Shown piece by piece: positions 12,602-20,561 of a DNA stretch of 44,028 nucleotides. The notes below the pieces were generated by a model. That model did not search any database and was not told the origin of the DNA. It saw only the letters and a list, made by a program, of their open reading frames with translations. Location of the stretch: assembly GCA_938015295.1 (NCBI GenBank), contig CALLQB010000085.1:1-44028 (forward strand). The letters run 5' to 3'. The stretch's first letter is position 1, and every line of letters begins with the position of its first letter. The position numbers and the translations under genes are program-made. Source of the stretch: an uncultured Acidimicrobiales bacterium (GTDB lineage: Bacteria > Actinomycetota > Acidimicrobiia > Acidimicrobiales > SHLQ01).

Positions 12602-13516
12602 ATAGCCCCGCAGGGCGGACACATCCTCTGCAGAACAAAGCATCGTCCCTTCACTCATCACCGCTGCTGTGCCCGCCGCGATCCCGAGCGCCAACGCTTC
12701 GACGAGCGGAAGGTCTTTCTGGATGCCGACCGCTATGCCACCGACCATCGAATCTCCCGCACCTACCGCGCTCTTGACTTGCACTGTTGGCGCACGCAGG
12801 CGAATCGTTTGATCATGCGTTACCGCTATCGCCCCACCGGCGCCGATCGACACCACGATGACGTCAACGTTGGAAGATTCGAGCAACTCCTTAGCCGCCG
12901 ACTCGATATCGGACTCGGTGTGCAACGGCCGGTCGACCAAGGCCGCAAGCTCGCGGGCGCTTGGCTTGATCAGGTAGGCGCCCGAGCCCAGCGCTGCAGC
13001 GAGCGCCGGGCCCGACGTGTCGACAAGGACCCGAACGCCGTCGAGTGAAGCTACGAGCGGCGAGAGAATATCGACGGCTTCGTCGTTGGGCATGCTCCCC
13101 GAGATCACGACACATCGACTAGCGGCCGCCTGCTCAACCACTTGCGCAACGCAGTCGTCGAGTTCGGCAGGAGAAAGCGGAGCGCCAGGAAACACGAACC
13201 GGTACTGATGCCCCGTTGATGCCTCGTGAACCGTGATGTTTTCGCGTGTCTCGGCATCGATTGGTACGGCACGGGTATCGATGGCTTCTGCAGCCAGGAG
13301 CTCGGCGATACGGGTGCCCACCGAACCGCCCAGCGGCAAGACGGCGATTGTTGGTACGCCCAAACGTTGGCAGACCCGGCTGACGTTGATGCCTCCTCCG
13401 CCCGGGTCGGTTCTTGGCGCATCGCACCGCAACTTGTGGGTCGGCGCGACCACATCGACTTGAGAAGCGACATCGAGAGCCGGGTTCAGTGTGAGTGTGA
13501 CGACAGGCGAGGTCAT
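12584..13516 (-). CDS. pfkB: 6-phosphofructokinase, PfkB (ribokinase) family
   Basis: A 310-residue sugar-phosphate kinase strongly resembling E. coli PfkB (Pfk-2). The start LTLNPALD, the substrate motif PGGGGINVSRV (about residues 38-48), YRFVFPGA, the VVSIGAGGA segment, the catalytic GAGDSMVGG (anion hole plus Asp base) and the ending SEGTMLCSAEDV all match. Predicted reaction: ATP-dependent phosphorylation of fructose 6-phosphate; 1-phosphofructokinase or tagatose-6-phosphate kinase activity is possible in this family. The ATG at 13516 is divergent from the isomerase-like gene, with about 67 bp between the chosen starts. Its 3' end is duplicated in a 23-bp repeat. Confidence 0.9.
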   Translation of the reverse strand: MTSPVVTLTLNPALDVASQVDVVAPTHKLRCDAPRTDPGGGGINVSRVCQRLGVPTIAVLPLGGSVGTRIAELLAAEAIDTRAVPIDAETRENITVHEASTGHQYRFVFPGAPLSPAELDDCVAQVVEQAAASRCVVISGSMPNDEAVDILSPLVASLDGVRVLVDTSGPALAAALGSGAYLIKPSARELAALVDRPLHTESDIESAAKELLESSNVDVIVVSIGAGGAIAVTHDQTIRLRAPTVQVKSAVGAGDSMVGGIAVGIQKDLPLVEALALGIAAGTAAVMSEGTMLCSAEDVSALRGYVVVDE

Positions 13517-13548
13517 GGCGAAAGACTGTAGTGACGAACGGCCGACGC

Positions 13549-13577
13549 TTCACCTTGTGGGAGAGCGGAGATACGCT
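13549..13577 (+). promoter_or_regulatory. Predicted promoter of the maleate-isomerase-like gene
   Basis: TTCACC (13549-13554) and TACGCT (13572-13577) are spaced by 17 bp. The GTG at 13584 begins 6 nt after the -10 element, so the transcript would start at or within a base of the start codon. Consensus match is moderate. Confidence 0.45.
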
Positions 13578-13583
13578 GCGGCG

Positions 13584-14345
13584 GTGACCATTGTTCCGTT
13601 TGACTTCGAAACCGACGGTGGCGTTGGCAGCCGTGCTTGCCTTGGCGTCATCGTGCTTGAGACCGATCAGACCATCGAGGCCGAGATGCGGCAGGTGCAG
13701 CTTCCCGGGGTTGCGACCTATCACGCCCGCGTCGCCAACGACATGGTGGTCACGCCCGAGTCGCTTACGGCTATGGCCCAGCGACTCCCGGTGGCGGCGT
13801 CGCTACTGCCGCGCGATTTCAGCTTTGACGCTATTGGGTACGCCTGCACCTCAGCATCGACGCTTATTGGCGACGAACGGGTTGAGGCGGCTATCCGGCA
13901 GACACACCCCGAGGTTGCCTGCACGAATCCGATTTTGGCAACCGTCGCGGCTTTTCGTGCCCTAGATGTTACCCGAATCGGGGTCGTCACGCCCTACACC
14001 GAGGAGGTGACCGGTCGCATTGTCGATCACTTTGACACGAAGGGCCTCGAGGTCAGCGTTGTCGGATCCTTTCTCGAGGAGAACGATTTCGTGGTCGCCC
14101 GTATCGCCGAAAGTTCGATCGCAGCGGCCGTGCGAGATGTTGGTTCGCGTACCGGTGCGCAGGAGTGTGATGCGGTGTTTGTGTCTTGCACAAGTTTGCG
14201 GAGTTTCGGCATTGTCGAGGGGCTCGAAACCGAATTGGGAAAACCCGTCGTGTCCAGCAACTTGGCATTTCTGTGGCATCTGTTGCGGCTGGGCGGTGTC
14301 GACGACAAGGTTTCACATCTTGGGAGATTGTTCTTGCATCACTAG
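13584..14345 (+). CDS. Maleate isomerase / arylmalonate decarboxylase-like (Asp/Glu racemase superfamily)
   Basis: A 253-residue protein with the two catalytic cysteines of the superfamily: Cys88 in GYACTSAS and Cys202 in VSCTSLRSF. The start DGGVGSRACLGVIVLETDQTIE and the middle RIGVVTPYTEEV fit the maleate cis-trans isomerase/AMDase group. It probably isomerises or decarboxylates a small dicarboxylate in the cytoplasm; the exact substrate is not known. I chose the GTG at 13584 because conserved sequence begins there and a promoter-like -10 box ends 6 nt before it. ATGs at 13491 and 13515 would overlap the divergent pfkB start. A 13-bp tandem repeat begins on the last base of its stop codon. 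Confidence 0.85.
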   Translation: MTIVPFDFETDGGVGSRACLGVIVLETDQTIEAEMRQVQLPGVATYHARVANDMVVTPESLTAMAQRLPVAASLLPRDFSFDAIGYACTSASTLIGDERVEAAIRQTHPEVACTNPILATVAAFRALDVTRIGVVTPYTEEVTGRIVDHFDTKGLEVSVVGSFLEENDFVVARIAESSIAAAVRDVGSRTGAQECDAVFVSCTSLRSFGIVEGLETELGKPVVSSNLAFLWHLLRLGGVDDKVSHLGRLFLHH

Positions 14346-14370
14346 CGGACACCGTTCGCGGACACCGTCC
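14345..14370 (+). repeat. 13-bp tandem duplication at the stop codon
   Basis: GCGGACACCGTTC (14345-14357) is followed directly by GCGGACACCGTCC (14358-14370), differing at one base. The first unit begins with the last base of the preceding gene's TAG. Confidence 0.9.
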
Positions 14371-14435
14371 GGAGATCGTCCTTCTACTGTCCTCAAAGCG
14401 ACGGACGCCGTAAGGTCGAATGTAGCGGCGAGCGA

Positions 14436-14597
14436 ATGAACGCCCTCACAAGTGAAACAACGGCTGGTTTGATCGAAGTTGAAGTGGCCAACCTCGGCGG
14501 TGGCGGTTCGTCCCATCGGCTTCGCCGGGGTTTGCCATTTGAGGATCTCGACGAGCGATTTCTTCCACAATCTTTTCAGATTTGGGGTATCGCGTGA
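14436..14597 (+). CDS. Possible small protein coupled to the TetR gene
   Basis: A 53-residue reading frame beginning MNALTSETTAGLIEVEVANL, then GGGGSSHRLRRG, ending FQIWGIA. It ends with TGA overlapping a GTG that fits as the start of the following regulator (GTGA), an arrangement common for real coupled genes in this window. No Shine-Dalgarno is obvious and I recognise no family; there is no membrane span or signal peptide. It could be a leader peptide controlling TetR translation or chance. Confidence rests only on the overlap. Confidence 0.35.
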   Translation: MNALTSETTAGLIEVEVANLGGGGSSHRLRRGLPFEDLDERFLPQSFQIWGIA

Positions 14598-15736
14598 AGC
14601 TTGTCGACGTAGCCCGCAAGCTCATCGAGAAAGACGGCGTTGACGCGCTAACCGTGCGCAACCTGGCTGCCGTTTCGGGTCGCGAAAAGTGGGAAGTCGA
14701 AACCGAAATTGGTTCGATGGCACAGCTGAGGTCAACCTTGTTTGCCGTGGCGTCAATTGAGCTCGGACGAAGTTTGCGACCCGGCCGAACAGGCGGGAAC
14801 GGCGACCCGAAATGGCGGGCAACTGCAGCAGGAACGCTTGTTGACCTTGTTGGCGACAATCCGCACTGGTTTCTCTTTGCGTGCAGCGACGTTCCCGTTA
14901 TCGGCAAACCTCCCACAGACTTTGTGGCGATGCTCGAGGCAGACCCGTTGTTTCGACAAATCACCTGGCGGGGTCCGCTGGGTTCGTACGTAGCGGCTGT
15001 GCTGTCGGCCACGGCGTATTTCTTCATCGATGGCGGTGACCGGTCGGCAGCGGTGATCCTGGCCGAAGAACACCTCGACTGTTTCAACGAGGTATCGCTG
15101 TTGCTTCGCTTTGTTGAGAGAACGACCGAGGTACCTTCACGTTCGGTGACTTCGTCGTTGTCGGCGAATGCTGGACAACGAGAGCGGATTTTGGATGCGG
15201 CCTCGCGCTTGGTGAAAGAGCGGGGGATCGAAGCGGTCAGCTTCCGGGATGTGGCCGCCGCAAGTCTCTACGGCAAATCGACAGTGCACGACTCGGTCGG
15301 AGGGCGAGCGGGACTGGTTGATATGTTGCGCCAAAAAGCTAGGGCTGACCTCGTACGTGAATTGATGAGCGAGAAGGGCGAGCATGGCGAGAGGGAGCAG
15401 CCACCGGAGACTGCCGAGAAGTGGAGTGAATATTTCGATCGGTGGAGCCGCTATATTCTTGCGAACCCGCACTGGGCTGTGTTGTCGTGCGACCGCGGTG
15501 CGAACTGGGGGACACCCACCGCGTCCCAACCGATTTTGTTTAGCGCAGAACACTGGATGCTTGCTGCTGGCTCGCCGCAAATATCGGACTTTCAGAGTCG
15601 AGCGATCGTTGCGGCAACCGAGCTGGTGATCGCCGTCGGCGACAGCGGGGCGGGCGGGTCGGTCATTTCGACAGCTGTCGGCACGTTGTCTACGTCGATG
15701 ACGAAGATACTCCGCGCCGAGAACCCTGCTGCCTAG
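14594..15736 (+). CDS. Double TetR-type regulator (two TetR units in one chain)
   Basis: A 380-residue protein made of two TetR-like units. Helix-turn-helix 1 is about residues 2-55 (VDVARKLIEKDGVDALTVRN) and helix-turn-helix 2 about 197-250 (RILDAASRLVKERGIEAVSF). Each ligand domain carries the motif NPHW-x4-C (89-92 and 291-294), so the protein arose by internal duplication. Usual TetR proteins are about 200 residues and work as dimers; this one may act as a covalent pseudo-dimer. HTH1 looks less canonical (GREKWEVET in place of the usual recognition helix). The GTG at 14594 overlaps a small frame's stop as GTGA and has GGGG upstream; TTG at 14582 is an alternative. It probably controls the MFS gene downstream. 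Confidence 0.83.
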   Translation: MKLVDVARKLIEKDGVDALTVRNLAAVSGREKWEVETEIGSMAQLRSTLFAVASIELGRSLRPGRTGGNGDPKWRATAAGTLVDLVGDNPHWFLFACSDVPVIGKPPTDFVAMLEADPLFRQITWRGPLGSYVAAVLSATAYFFIDGGDRSAAVILAEEHLDCFNEVSLLLRFVERTTEVPSRSVTSSLSANAGQRERILDAASRLVKERGIEAVSFRDVAAASLYGKSTVHDSVGGRAGLVDMLRQKARADLVRELMSEKGEHGEREQPPETAEKWSEYFDRWSRYILANPHWAVLSCDRGANWGTPTASQPILFSAEHWMLAAGSPQISDFQSRAIVAATELVIAVGDSGAGGSVISTAVGTLSTSMTKILRAENPAA

Positions 15737-15750
15737 TCGAACTGTGTGCT

Positions 15751-15798
15751 GCCTACGCTGGAGTGCTCCACAACGTCTGGTCTAGCGTAGCGCCTACG
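15751..15798 (+). promoter_or_regulatory. Candidate operator cluster between TetR and MFS genes
   Basis: CTACGCT (15753-15759) pairs with AGCGTAG (15784-15790), and GCCTACG recurs as a direct repeat at 15751-15757 and 15792-15798. CGTAG-CGC-CTACG (15786-15798) is itself a small dyad that could also fold as a weak terminator for the TetR gene. A short dyad TGGAG/CTCCA sits inside. These half-sites lie 70-120 nt before the MFS start, where a TetR-family repressor would bind. Confidence 0.4.
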
Positions 15799-15868
15799 TT
15801 TCGCTGGCTATCTGACAGGCTGACAATCCGGTGAGACCCATGAGCTGTTGCGGCTGGAGGCGACACGA

Positions 15869-17008
15869 ATGACGTTGCAGCGGTTGGCTCTCTACACCGG
15901 CGGCTTTATGGGGCCCTTTGGCACGGTGCTCATTGTGCCGATGTTTCCCGAGCTCCGGCGCGAATTCGACGCCTCATCGAGCGCGGTGAACCTCGGGTTC
16001 AGCCTCTACCTGTTCACCTTTGCCGCCTTTCTGCTCTTCTCCGGAACGTTGGGCGAACGATGGGGCCGACGTCGCACCGTTCGCGGAACGTACCTGCTGT
16101 ATGCGGCGTCGAGTCTGGCGGCAGCCCTGGCGCCAACGCTTGGAATCTTTTTGGCGGCCCGCGCGGTTCAGGGCATCGCCAATGCCTTTATCACGCCCCT
16201 GTTGTTGGCGGGTCTCGCCGAGATGGTGCCGCAGGAACGATTTGGTCGCGAGGTCGGCATCTATTCAAGTTTTCAGGCGCTGGGAGGCGGGCTCGGTCCA
16301 ATCGTTGGCGGTCTGGCTGCGGACTCGCAATGGCAATACGCGTTCTTTGGCTCGGCGGTAGTGGCGCTTTTGCTGGCTGCCTCACCACCCGATGGGGAGC
16401 CTCGTTCGTCAGCCAGCGGCGTACAGCTTCGACCGCTGCTTACCCGTCGAATGATTGCGCTGGGGGTAGCGTTCTTCTTCGCCGCCGCCGGGCCGCTTGG
16501 CATCTCGGTGGTGATCGGGGTGGTCGCCCGCGACGAGTTCCTGTTGAGTGGTACCACCACCGGCGTCATCTTGTTCTCGGGTGCGATGGCTGCGTTGGTG
16601 CTCGGGCCGCTTTGGGGGCGCACACTTGACCGATTCGGCGCTTGGCGGGTCGGCCCGGTCGCTGCGCTTTTGGCCACGTGCGTCGCTGCATCGCTCGTCT
16701 TTTCTGCTGGCGCGTTGTCCCTCGGCGCTCTTGCGGTTGCGGTGTCGGGTTCTGCGAGCCTTCTTGTTGTGCTGCTGCAGTCGGTCGGCGCAACGATCAT
16801 TCCCGACAATCGTGGGGGAGCGCTGTCGTTTCTGCTCGCCTTCCGGTTTGTCGGCCACGCAATCGGCCCGATTCTCTTCGTTCCGCTCGTCGACGAATCG
16901 ATCTCGCTTGCGTTCCTCGGTGCCGCGTCGCTAGGTCTTGTTCCCTTTTTGGTGCTGTCGTTCTTTGCTGCGCAGGCGAGGTCGTTTACCGGGGCTACTG
17001 ATCGTTAA
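15869..17008 (+). CDS. MFS transporter (probable drug/metabolite exporter)
   Basis: A 379-residue major facilitator with about 12 predicted membrane spans. After span 2 comes GERWGRRRTV, the conserved MFS loop 2-3 motif, and span 4-5 carries ARAVQGIANAF and a GGGLGPIVGG motif-C-like turn, as in drug:H+ antiporters. The substrate is unknown. The ATG at 15869 has GGAGG at an 8-nt spacing; a TTG at 15848 is less likely. It follows the double TetR regulator on the same strand, the usual repressor-exporter pairing. Its last 14 nt overlap the 3' end of the convergent ABM gene. Confidence 0.9.
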   Translation: MTLQRLALYTGGFMGPFGTVLIVPMFPELRREFDASSSAVNLGFSLYLFTFAAFLLFSGTLGERWGRRRTVRGTYLLYAASSLAAALAPTLGIFLAARAVQGIANAFITPLLLAGLAEMVPQERFGREVGIYSSFQALGGGLGPIVGGLAADSQWQYAFFGSAVVALLLAASPPDGEPRSSASGVQLRPLLTRRMIALGVAFFFAAAGPLGISVVIGVVARDEFLLSGTTTGVILFSGAMAALVLGPLWGRTLDRFGAWRVGPVAALLATCVAASLVFSAGALSLGALAVAVSGSASLLVVLLQSVGATIIPDNRGGALSFLLAFRFVGHAIGPILFVPLVDESISLAFLGAASLGLVPFLVLSFFAAQARSFTGATDR

Positions 17009-17351
17009 CGGCGTCGAACCGGAACTTGCCATCGTCGCCGTAAACGGTGCCGCGGTCGTCGGCTGCGTACAACCGGTTCTCGCTGCTGACAAAACCGCCA
17101 CAGTTGTGTAGCACCTCGACCATCTTGGCGTAGTTCGGATGGTCAAAATGCAGGGCCAGGTTCGCGGCATCGGCCCACAGCTCGTAGACCTGAATATGGG
17201 TTGGTTCGGCCGGGTCGGCGCCGAAGCAGTACGCGAGACAGCCTGGCTCGTCGGCGCGTGTGGCTGCCTGCACCGGGGCGGTGAGGCGCACGGCGTTGTC
17301 GCGGTCGGCCTCGGTTTCAAAGGACAGTGTTGCGGTAATGATGATGCTCAC
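16995..17351 (-). CDS. Antibiotic biosynthesis monooxygenase (ABM) domain protein
   Basis: A 118-residue protein of the YgiN/ABM dimeric alpha-beta barrel type: VSIIITATLSF first strand, EPGCLAYCFGADPAEPTHIQVYELW central strands, then HFDHPNYAKMVEVL. Related proteins oxidise quinols or cofactor-free aromatic substrates, but many have no known activity. The C-terminal 25 residues extend beyond the core domain. The GTG at 17351 overlaps the upstream stop as GTGA and has AAAGG before it, so it is co-translated with the serine hydrolase lipoprotein. Confidence 0.85.
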   Translation of the reverse strand: MSIIITATLSFETEADRDNAVRLTAPVQAATRADEPGCLAYCFGADPAEPTHIQVYELWADAANLALHFDHPNYAKMVEVLHNCGGFVSSENRLYAADDRGTVYGDDGKFRFDAVNDQ

Positions 17352-18628
17352 TGGGAGCCTTTCGTTATTGCGGTGTCTACCGGTTCGTAGAGCTGGTCGG
17401 CGAGCTCGTTGCCGAGTTGTGAGGTCGCTTCGATAACCAGAAACGCACCGTAGCCATCTTCGAGGTCGAGCCAAGGGACGCTGCCATACGCGCCGCCATC
17501 GCTGATGCGTCCGCTCGGTCGATCGACCCACCAACCCATGCCGTAGCCGGTGGTCTCGGACCATGCATCGCCGTCGTAGGCCGTGGCGAGACGGTCGGAA
17601 TGCATGGTGTCGAGCGCTTCTGGCGAGAGCACTTTGGTGTCGCCGCACATGCCGTCGCGCAGGTGCATCAACAGCAGCTTGCCGTAGTCGCCGGTGGTGA
17701 CGTAGGCGCCGCCCTCGATATTGGGGTTGTCGGTCGCCGGAAGGATCGAAGGGTCGCTATTGAATTCGCGTGGATGCACCCACCCTTCGCCGATCAAGCT
17801 GAAGTGGTTGTTGTAGGCGAGGACCTCGAGGTCGCAGGGCACAACGTAGATCTCGTTGATGAGCTCGGCCCACGACTTGCCCGAAGCGGCCTCAGCCACG
17901 CCTCCGGCTACCTGCCACTGCGCCCCGCCGTAGTTGAAGGCAGTGTCGGGAGGAGTGATGTCGCTGTCGTCGCTGTCGGTGGTGAAGATCGATGCGGCAC
18001 AATCTTCGAGGTCGCCGCTGGGAATGTACTGGCACCGGTAGGGGCCATAGGCGGGGTTGGGAAGCAGCCCGACCAGCCCCGAGCTATTGGAAACGAGTTG
18101 AGCTGGGGTGACGTCGGGGTTACCGGCTCCCCAGTCGGCAACCGCGGCGACTGGTGTGTTGATGTCGAGCAGTCCGTCATCCTGCAGCCGCAGGAGCACT
18201 CCGCTAGAAATCATTTTTGACGACGAAGCGATAAGCGAGATCCGGTCTTCGCTGAACTCGCCCCAGTGCTCATGGTGAATCACGCCGTCGTCGCGGTGGA
18301 CGATGATCAGGCCCGCGCCGTTAAGGTTCTTCTCGGCGATGAATTCCTCGACGATCGTCGAAACTGCCGCGAAGTCGTACGCAGCCGTTGGTGCTTCGGT
18401 GGTTGTCGGGGTCGCTAGCGCAGCCGAGGTCGGTGATGGCGCGGCAGTAGTCGATGGAGTGGTCGCTGCCGACGGGGGTGCGGTTGTGCCAGCAACCCGT
18501 GTCGACCCGCTATCGCCCCCTGCCGTCGAGGCGATCGAGGACGAGCTCGAACAGGCTGCGGCTAGAAGCACGAGTGGGACGAGTAGCAGCAGCTTGGCGG
18601 AGAACTGGCGGAGGAGCGGCGGTTTCAC
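17348..18628 (-). CDS. Serine hydrolase (class C beta-lactamase-like) lipoprotein
   Basis: A 426-residue exported protein. The N-terminal hydrophobic stretch LLLLVPLVLLAAAC is a lipoprotein signal with the lipidated Cys at about residue 26, followed by a Ser/Thr/Ala/Pro-rich linker to about residue 85. The catalytic domain shows SxxK (ASSSKM, nucleophile Ser and Lys), a Tyr motif in FNYGGAQWQ and a Gly-rich GGAYGSVPW region, as in penicillin-binding-protein-like esterases and carboxypeptidases. It is likely anchored outside the cytoplasmic membrane. I start at the GTG at 18628, since a start at 18700 adds residues before a proper signal peptide. Substrate unknown. Confidence 0.88.
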   Translation of the reverse strand: MKPPLLRQFSAKLLLLVPLVLLAAACSSSSSIASTAGGDSGSTRVAGTTAPPSAATTPSTTAAPSPTSAALATPTTTEAPTAAYDFAAVSTIVEEFIAEKNLNGAGLIIVHRDDGVIHHEHWGEFSEDRISLIASSSKMISSGVLLRLQDDGLLDINTPVAAVADWGAGNPDVTPAQLVSNSSGLVGLLPNPAYGPYRCQYIPSGDLEDCAASIFTTDSDDSDITPPDTAFNYGGAQWQVAGGVAEAASGKSWAELINEIYVVPCDLEVLAYNNHFSLIGEGWVHPREFNSDPSILPATDNPNIEGGAYVTTGDYGKLLLMHLRDGMCGDTKVLSPEALDTMHSDRLATAYDGDAWSETTGYGMGWWVDRPSGRISDGGAYGSVPWLDLEDGYGAFLVIEATSQLGNELADQLYEPVDTAITKGSQ

Positions 18629-18727
18629 CGAGCAGACCGTAGCGTGCGGGGACAAGACGACGAGCGCGCGGGTTGCTGACCAGTCGGACTTCCGGTTCAT
18701 GGTCGAGCGTTCGAACGATCGCGGCAG

Positions 18728-19972
18728 CTAGACGCTGCCCTGTGTTTGGGCCTTTTTGACCGACGCCCGAACGACGGGGATCTTGTCGTCGGCCAGTGGT
18801 TGCATCCACTGTTTTCGCGCCAGCGCCGCTTCGATGTACGGCGCGAGCTCGGCGTCTTTGGCCGCCTGCCGGTCGGCTTCTTCAGCCTTGAACTCGGCCA
18901 TGAGCTCTTTGCCGAAGAGTTCGAGCGATTCGCAGATGTGTTCGTGACGGTTGCGGCCGACCTGCTGCAGAAAAATCACCTGATCGACGCCGGCTTCAGC
19001 CAATCCTCGAAGATGTCGCCGCGCATCATCGGGGGTGCCGATGCAACTTGCGTAGGTATCGCCGTGGGCCTCGGCCTCGATGACCTTCGCCTCGACGCGG
19101 TCGGCAATGCCTTTTGCTTGAAACTCGCCCCAGAGATCGGTGCGGCCCGGAACCTGGTCGGTCGCGACCAGAGCATTGAGGGCGTAGCCGAAGAACTCAA
19201 AGCCCTCTTGGCCGCGACGGATTGCTTCGGCACGTTCGTCGTGTAGCGAGAATCCGGCTACGAGTGCAATGTTCGGGTTGACGGTGTGGCCAATCGGTAC
19301 ACACTCTTCACTCTTGATGGTGTCGTAGTAGATCTCGACCCACGTGGCCGCTTCGTCGGGGTCGACGAACGAAAAGGCAAGGGCACCCAACCCGTTGCGG
19401 GCCGCAACCTTGATCGTGTCGCGGTTCGTGCAGGCGATCCACATAGGCGGGTGCGGCTTCTGGCGAGGCTTCGGAAGCACGTTGCGGCAAGGCATCGAAA
19501 ACGAGTCGGACTCGTATCCGGGGTATGGGTCGAGCACCATCATGTTGGCGATCTGTTCGGCTGCTTCGAGCGACATGGCTCGCTTTTGTTTGGCTGGAAT
19601 GTTGAAGCCGTGCAGCTCGAGGCGGGTTGCGCCTTCGCCGATGCCGAAGTCGACTCGCCCGTTCGAAATCAGGTCGAGGGTGGCGATGCCTTCGGCGGTG
19701 CGTGCCGGGTGGTTGTAGTTGGGGATGACTTGGCGGATGCCGTGCCCGATGCGGATGCGCTCGGTGCGGGCCGCCGCCGCGGCCAGAAACACCTCGGGTG
19801 CTGAGGAGTGTGAATATTCGTCGAGGAAGTGATGTTCAACCTCCCAGGCGTGGTCGAAGCCAAGGCGGTCTGCTAACTCGACCTGCTCGAGGGCCTCTTG
19901 GAAGAGGTTGTATTCGTCGTCTTCGGCCCAGGGCTTTGGCAACTGATGTTCGTAGAAGATTCCGAATTTCAT
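18728..19972 (-). CDS. LLM-class flavin-dependent oxidoreductase (luciferase-like)
   Basis: A 414-residue bacterial-luciferase-like TIM barrel. MKFGIFYEHQLPKPW opens the barrel, FDHAWEVEHHFLDEYSHSSAPEVFL matches the alkanal-monooxygenase-type flavin region, and AARTERIRIGHGI is the following conserved strand. These enzymes use reduced FMN (or F420) with O2 to oxidise alkanes, amines, sulfonates or other small substrates. No flavin reductase is adjacent. The start at 19972 has AGGG upstream; 19984 would add four residues. It is divergent from a VOC protein across a 168-bp region filled with hairpin repeats. Confidence 0.93.
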   Translation of the reverse strand: MKFGIFYEHQLPKPWAEDDEYNLFQEALEQVELADRLGFDHAWEVEHHFLDEYSHSSAPEVFLAAAAARTERIRIGHGIRQVIPNYNHPARTAEGIATLDLISNGRVDFGIGEGATRLELHGFNIPAKQKRAMSLEAAEQIANMMVLDPYPGYESDSFSMPCRNVLPKPRQKPHPPMWIACTNRDTIKVAARNGLGALAFSFVDPDEAATWVEIYYDTIKSEECVPIGHTVNPNIALVAGFSLHDERAEAIRRGQEGFEFFGYALNALVATDQVPGRTDLWGEFQAKGIADRVEAKVIEAEAHGDTYASCIGTPDDARRHLRGLAEAGVDQVIFLQQVGRNRHEHICESLELFGKELMAEFKAEEADRQAAKDAELAPYIEAALARKQWMQPLADDKIPVVRASVKKAQTQGSV

Positions 19973-19990
19973 TGCCCTACACAATCACCC

Positions 19991-20093
19991 CTTGCCTCTT
20001 CGAGGCAAGATCATCACCCCTTGCCTCTTCGACGCGAGATCACCCTTTTACTCTTCGAGGCAAGATCACCACCCCTTGACTCTTCGAGGCAAG
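19991..20093 (+). repeat. Four-copy hairpin repeat between divergent genes
   Basis: Four 19-bp units at 19991-20009, 20020-20038, 20046-20064 and 20075-20093, spaced by 29, 26 and 29 bp and each preceded by a C-rich CACC-type flank. Unit 1, CTTGCCTC-TTC-GAGGCAAG, is a perfect 8-bp stem with a 3-nt loop. Units 2 to 4 keep the TTC centre but each has changes in one arm (3, 3 and 1 positions). I saw no further copy in the window. Confidence 0.9.
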
Positions 20094-20140
20094 AATGGTG
20101 AGGTATCGCACTCGACCTCCGTTCGAAAGAACCCCCAAAC

Positions 20141-20548
20141 ATGATCCTGCGTGGTTTTCCCAACGTCCTTACCGCGGATATCCGGGCGACGAAGTCGTGG
20201 TACCTCGCTCTGCTCGACTGGGTCGTCGAATTCGACAGCGACTGGTTCGTGCACTTGAAAGCGGCCGACGCCCCGGGCGTCGAACTGGGAATCATCGATC
20301 GCAACCACGAGGTCGTGGCTCCAGCAATTTCACTGGCTACAGGCGACCGCCTGATGCTCACACTCGTTGTTGACGACGTCGACGTTACGCACGCGAGGGC
20401 CATCGAGTTGGGCTGCGAGATTGTGCAACCGCCGACCGACCTGTTCTACGGTCAACGCCGAATGCTCGTCCGCGATCCCAACGGCACGCTCGTCGACCTC
20501 TCGTCAGAGGGTGAACCTTCGCAGGAGTTTCTCGACAGTCTCGCCTGA
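20141..20548 (+). CDS. VOC (glyoxalase/dioxygenase fold) protein
   Basis: A 135-residue single-chain vicinal-oxygen-chelate protein: VLTADIRATKSWYLALLDW first beta-alpha unit, MLTLVVDDVDVTHARAIELG second unit, and the ending RRMLVRDPNGTLVDLS with the usual D-P-[ND]-G turn. Acidic and His metal ligands are only partly visible (Glu48-like in ELGIID), so enzymatic activity is uncertain; binding or resistance roles are possible. No strong ribosome site precedes the ATG. It is divergent from the LLM oxidoreductase. Confidence 0.88.
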   Translation: MILRGFPNVLTADIRATKSWYLALLDWVVEFDSDWFVHLKAADAPGVELGIIDRNHEVVAPAISLATGDRLMLTLVVDDVDVTHARAIELGCEIVQPPTDLFYGQRRMLVRDPNGTLVDLSSEGEPSQEFLDSLA

Positions 20549-20561
20549 AACGCCCCGCGTG

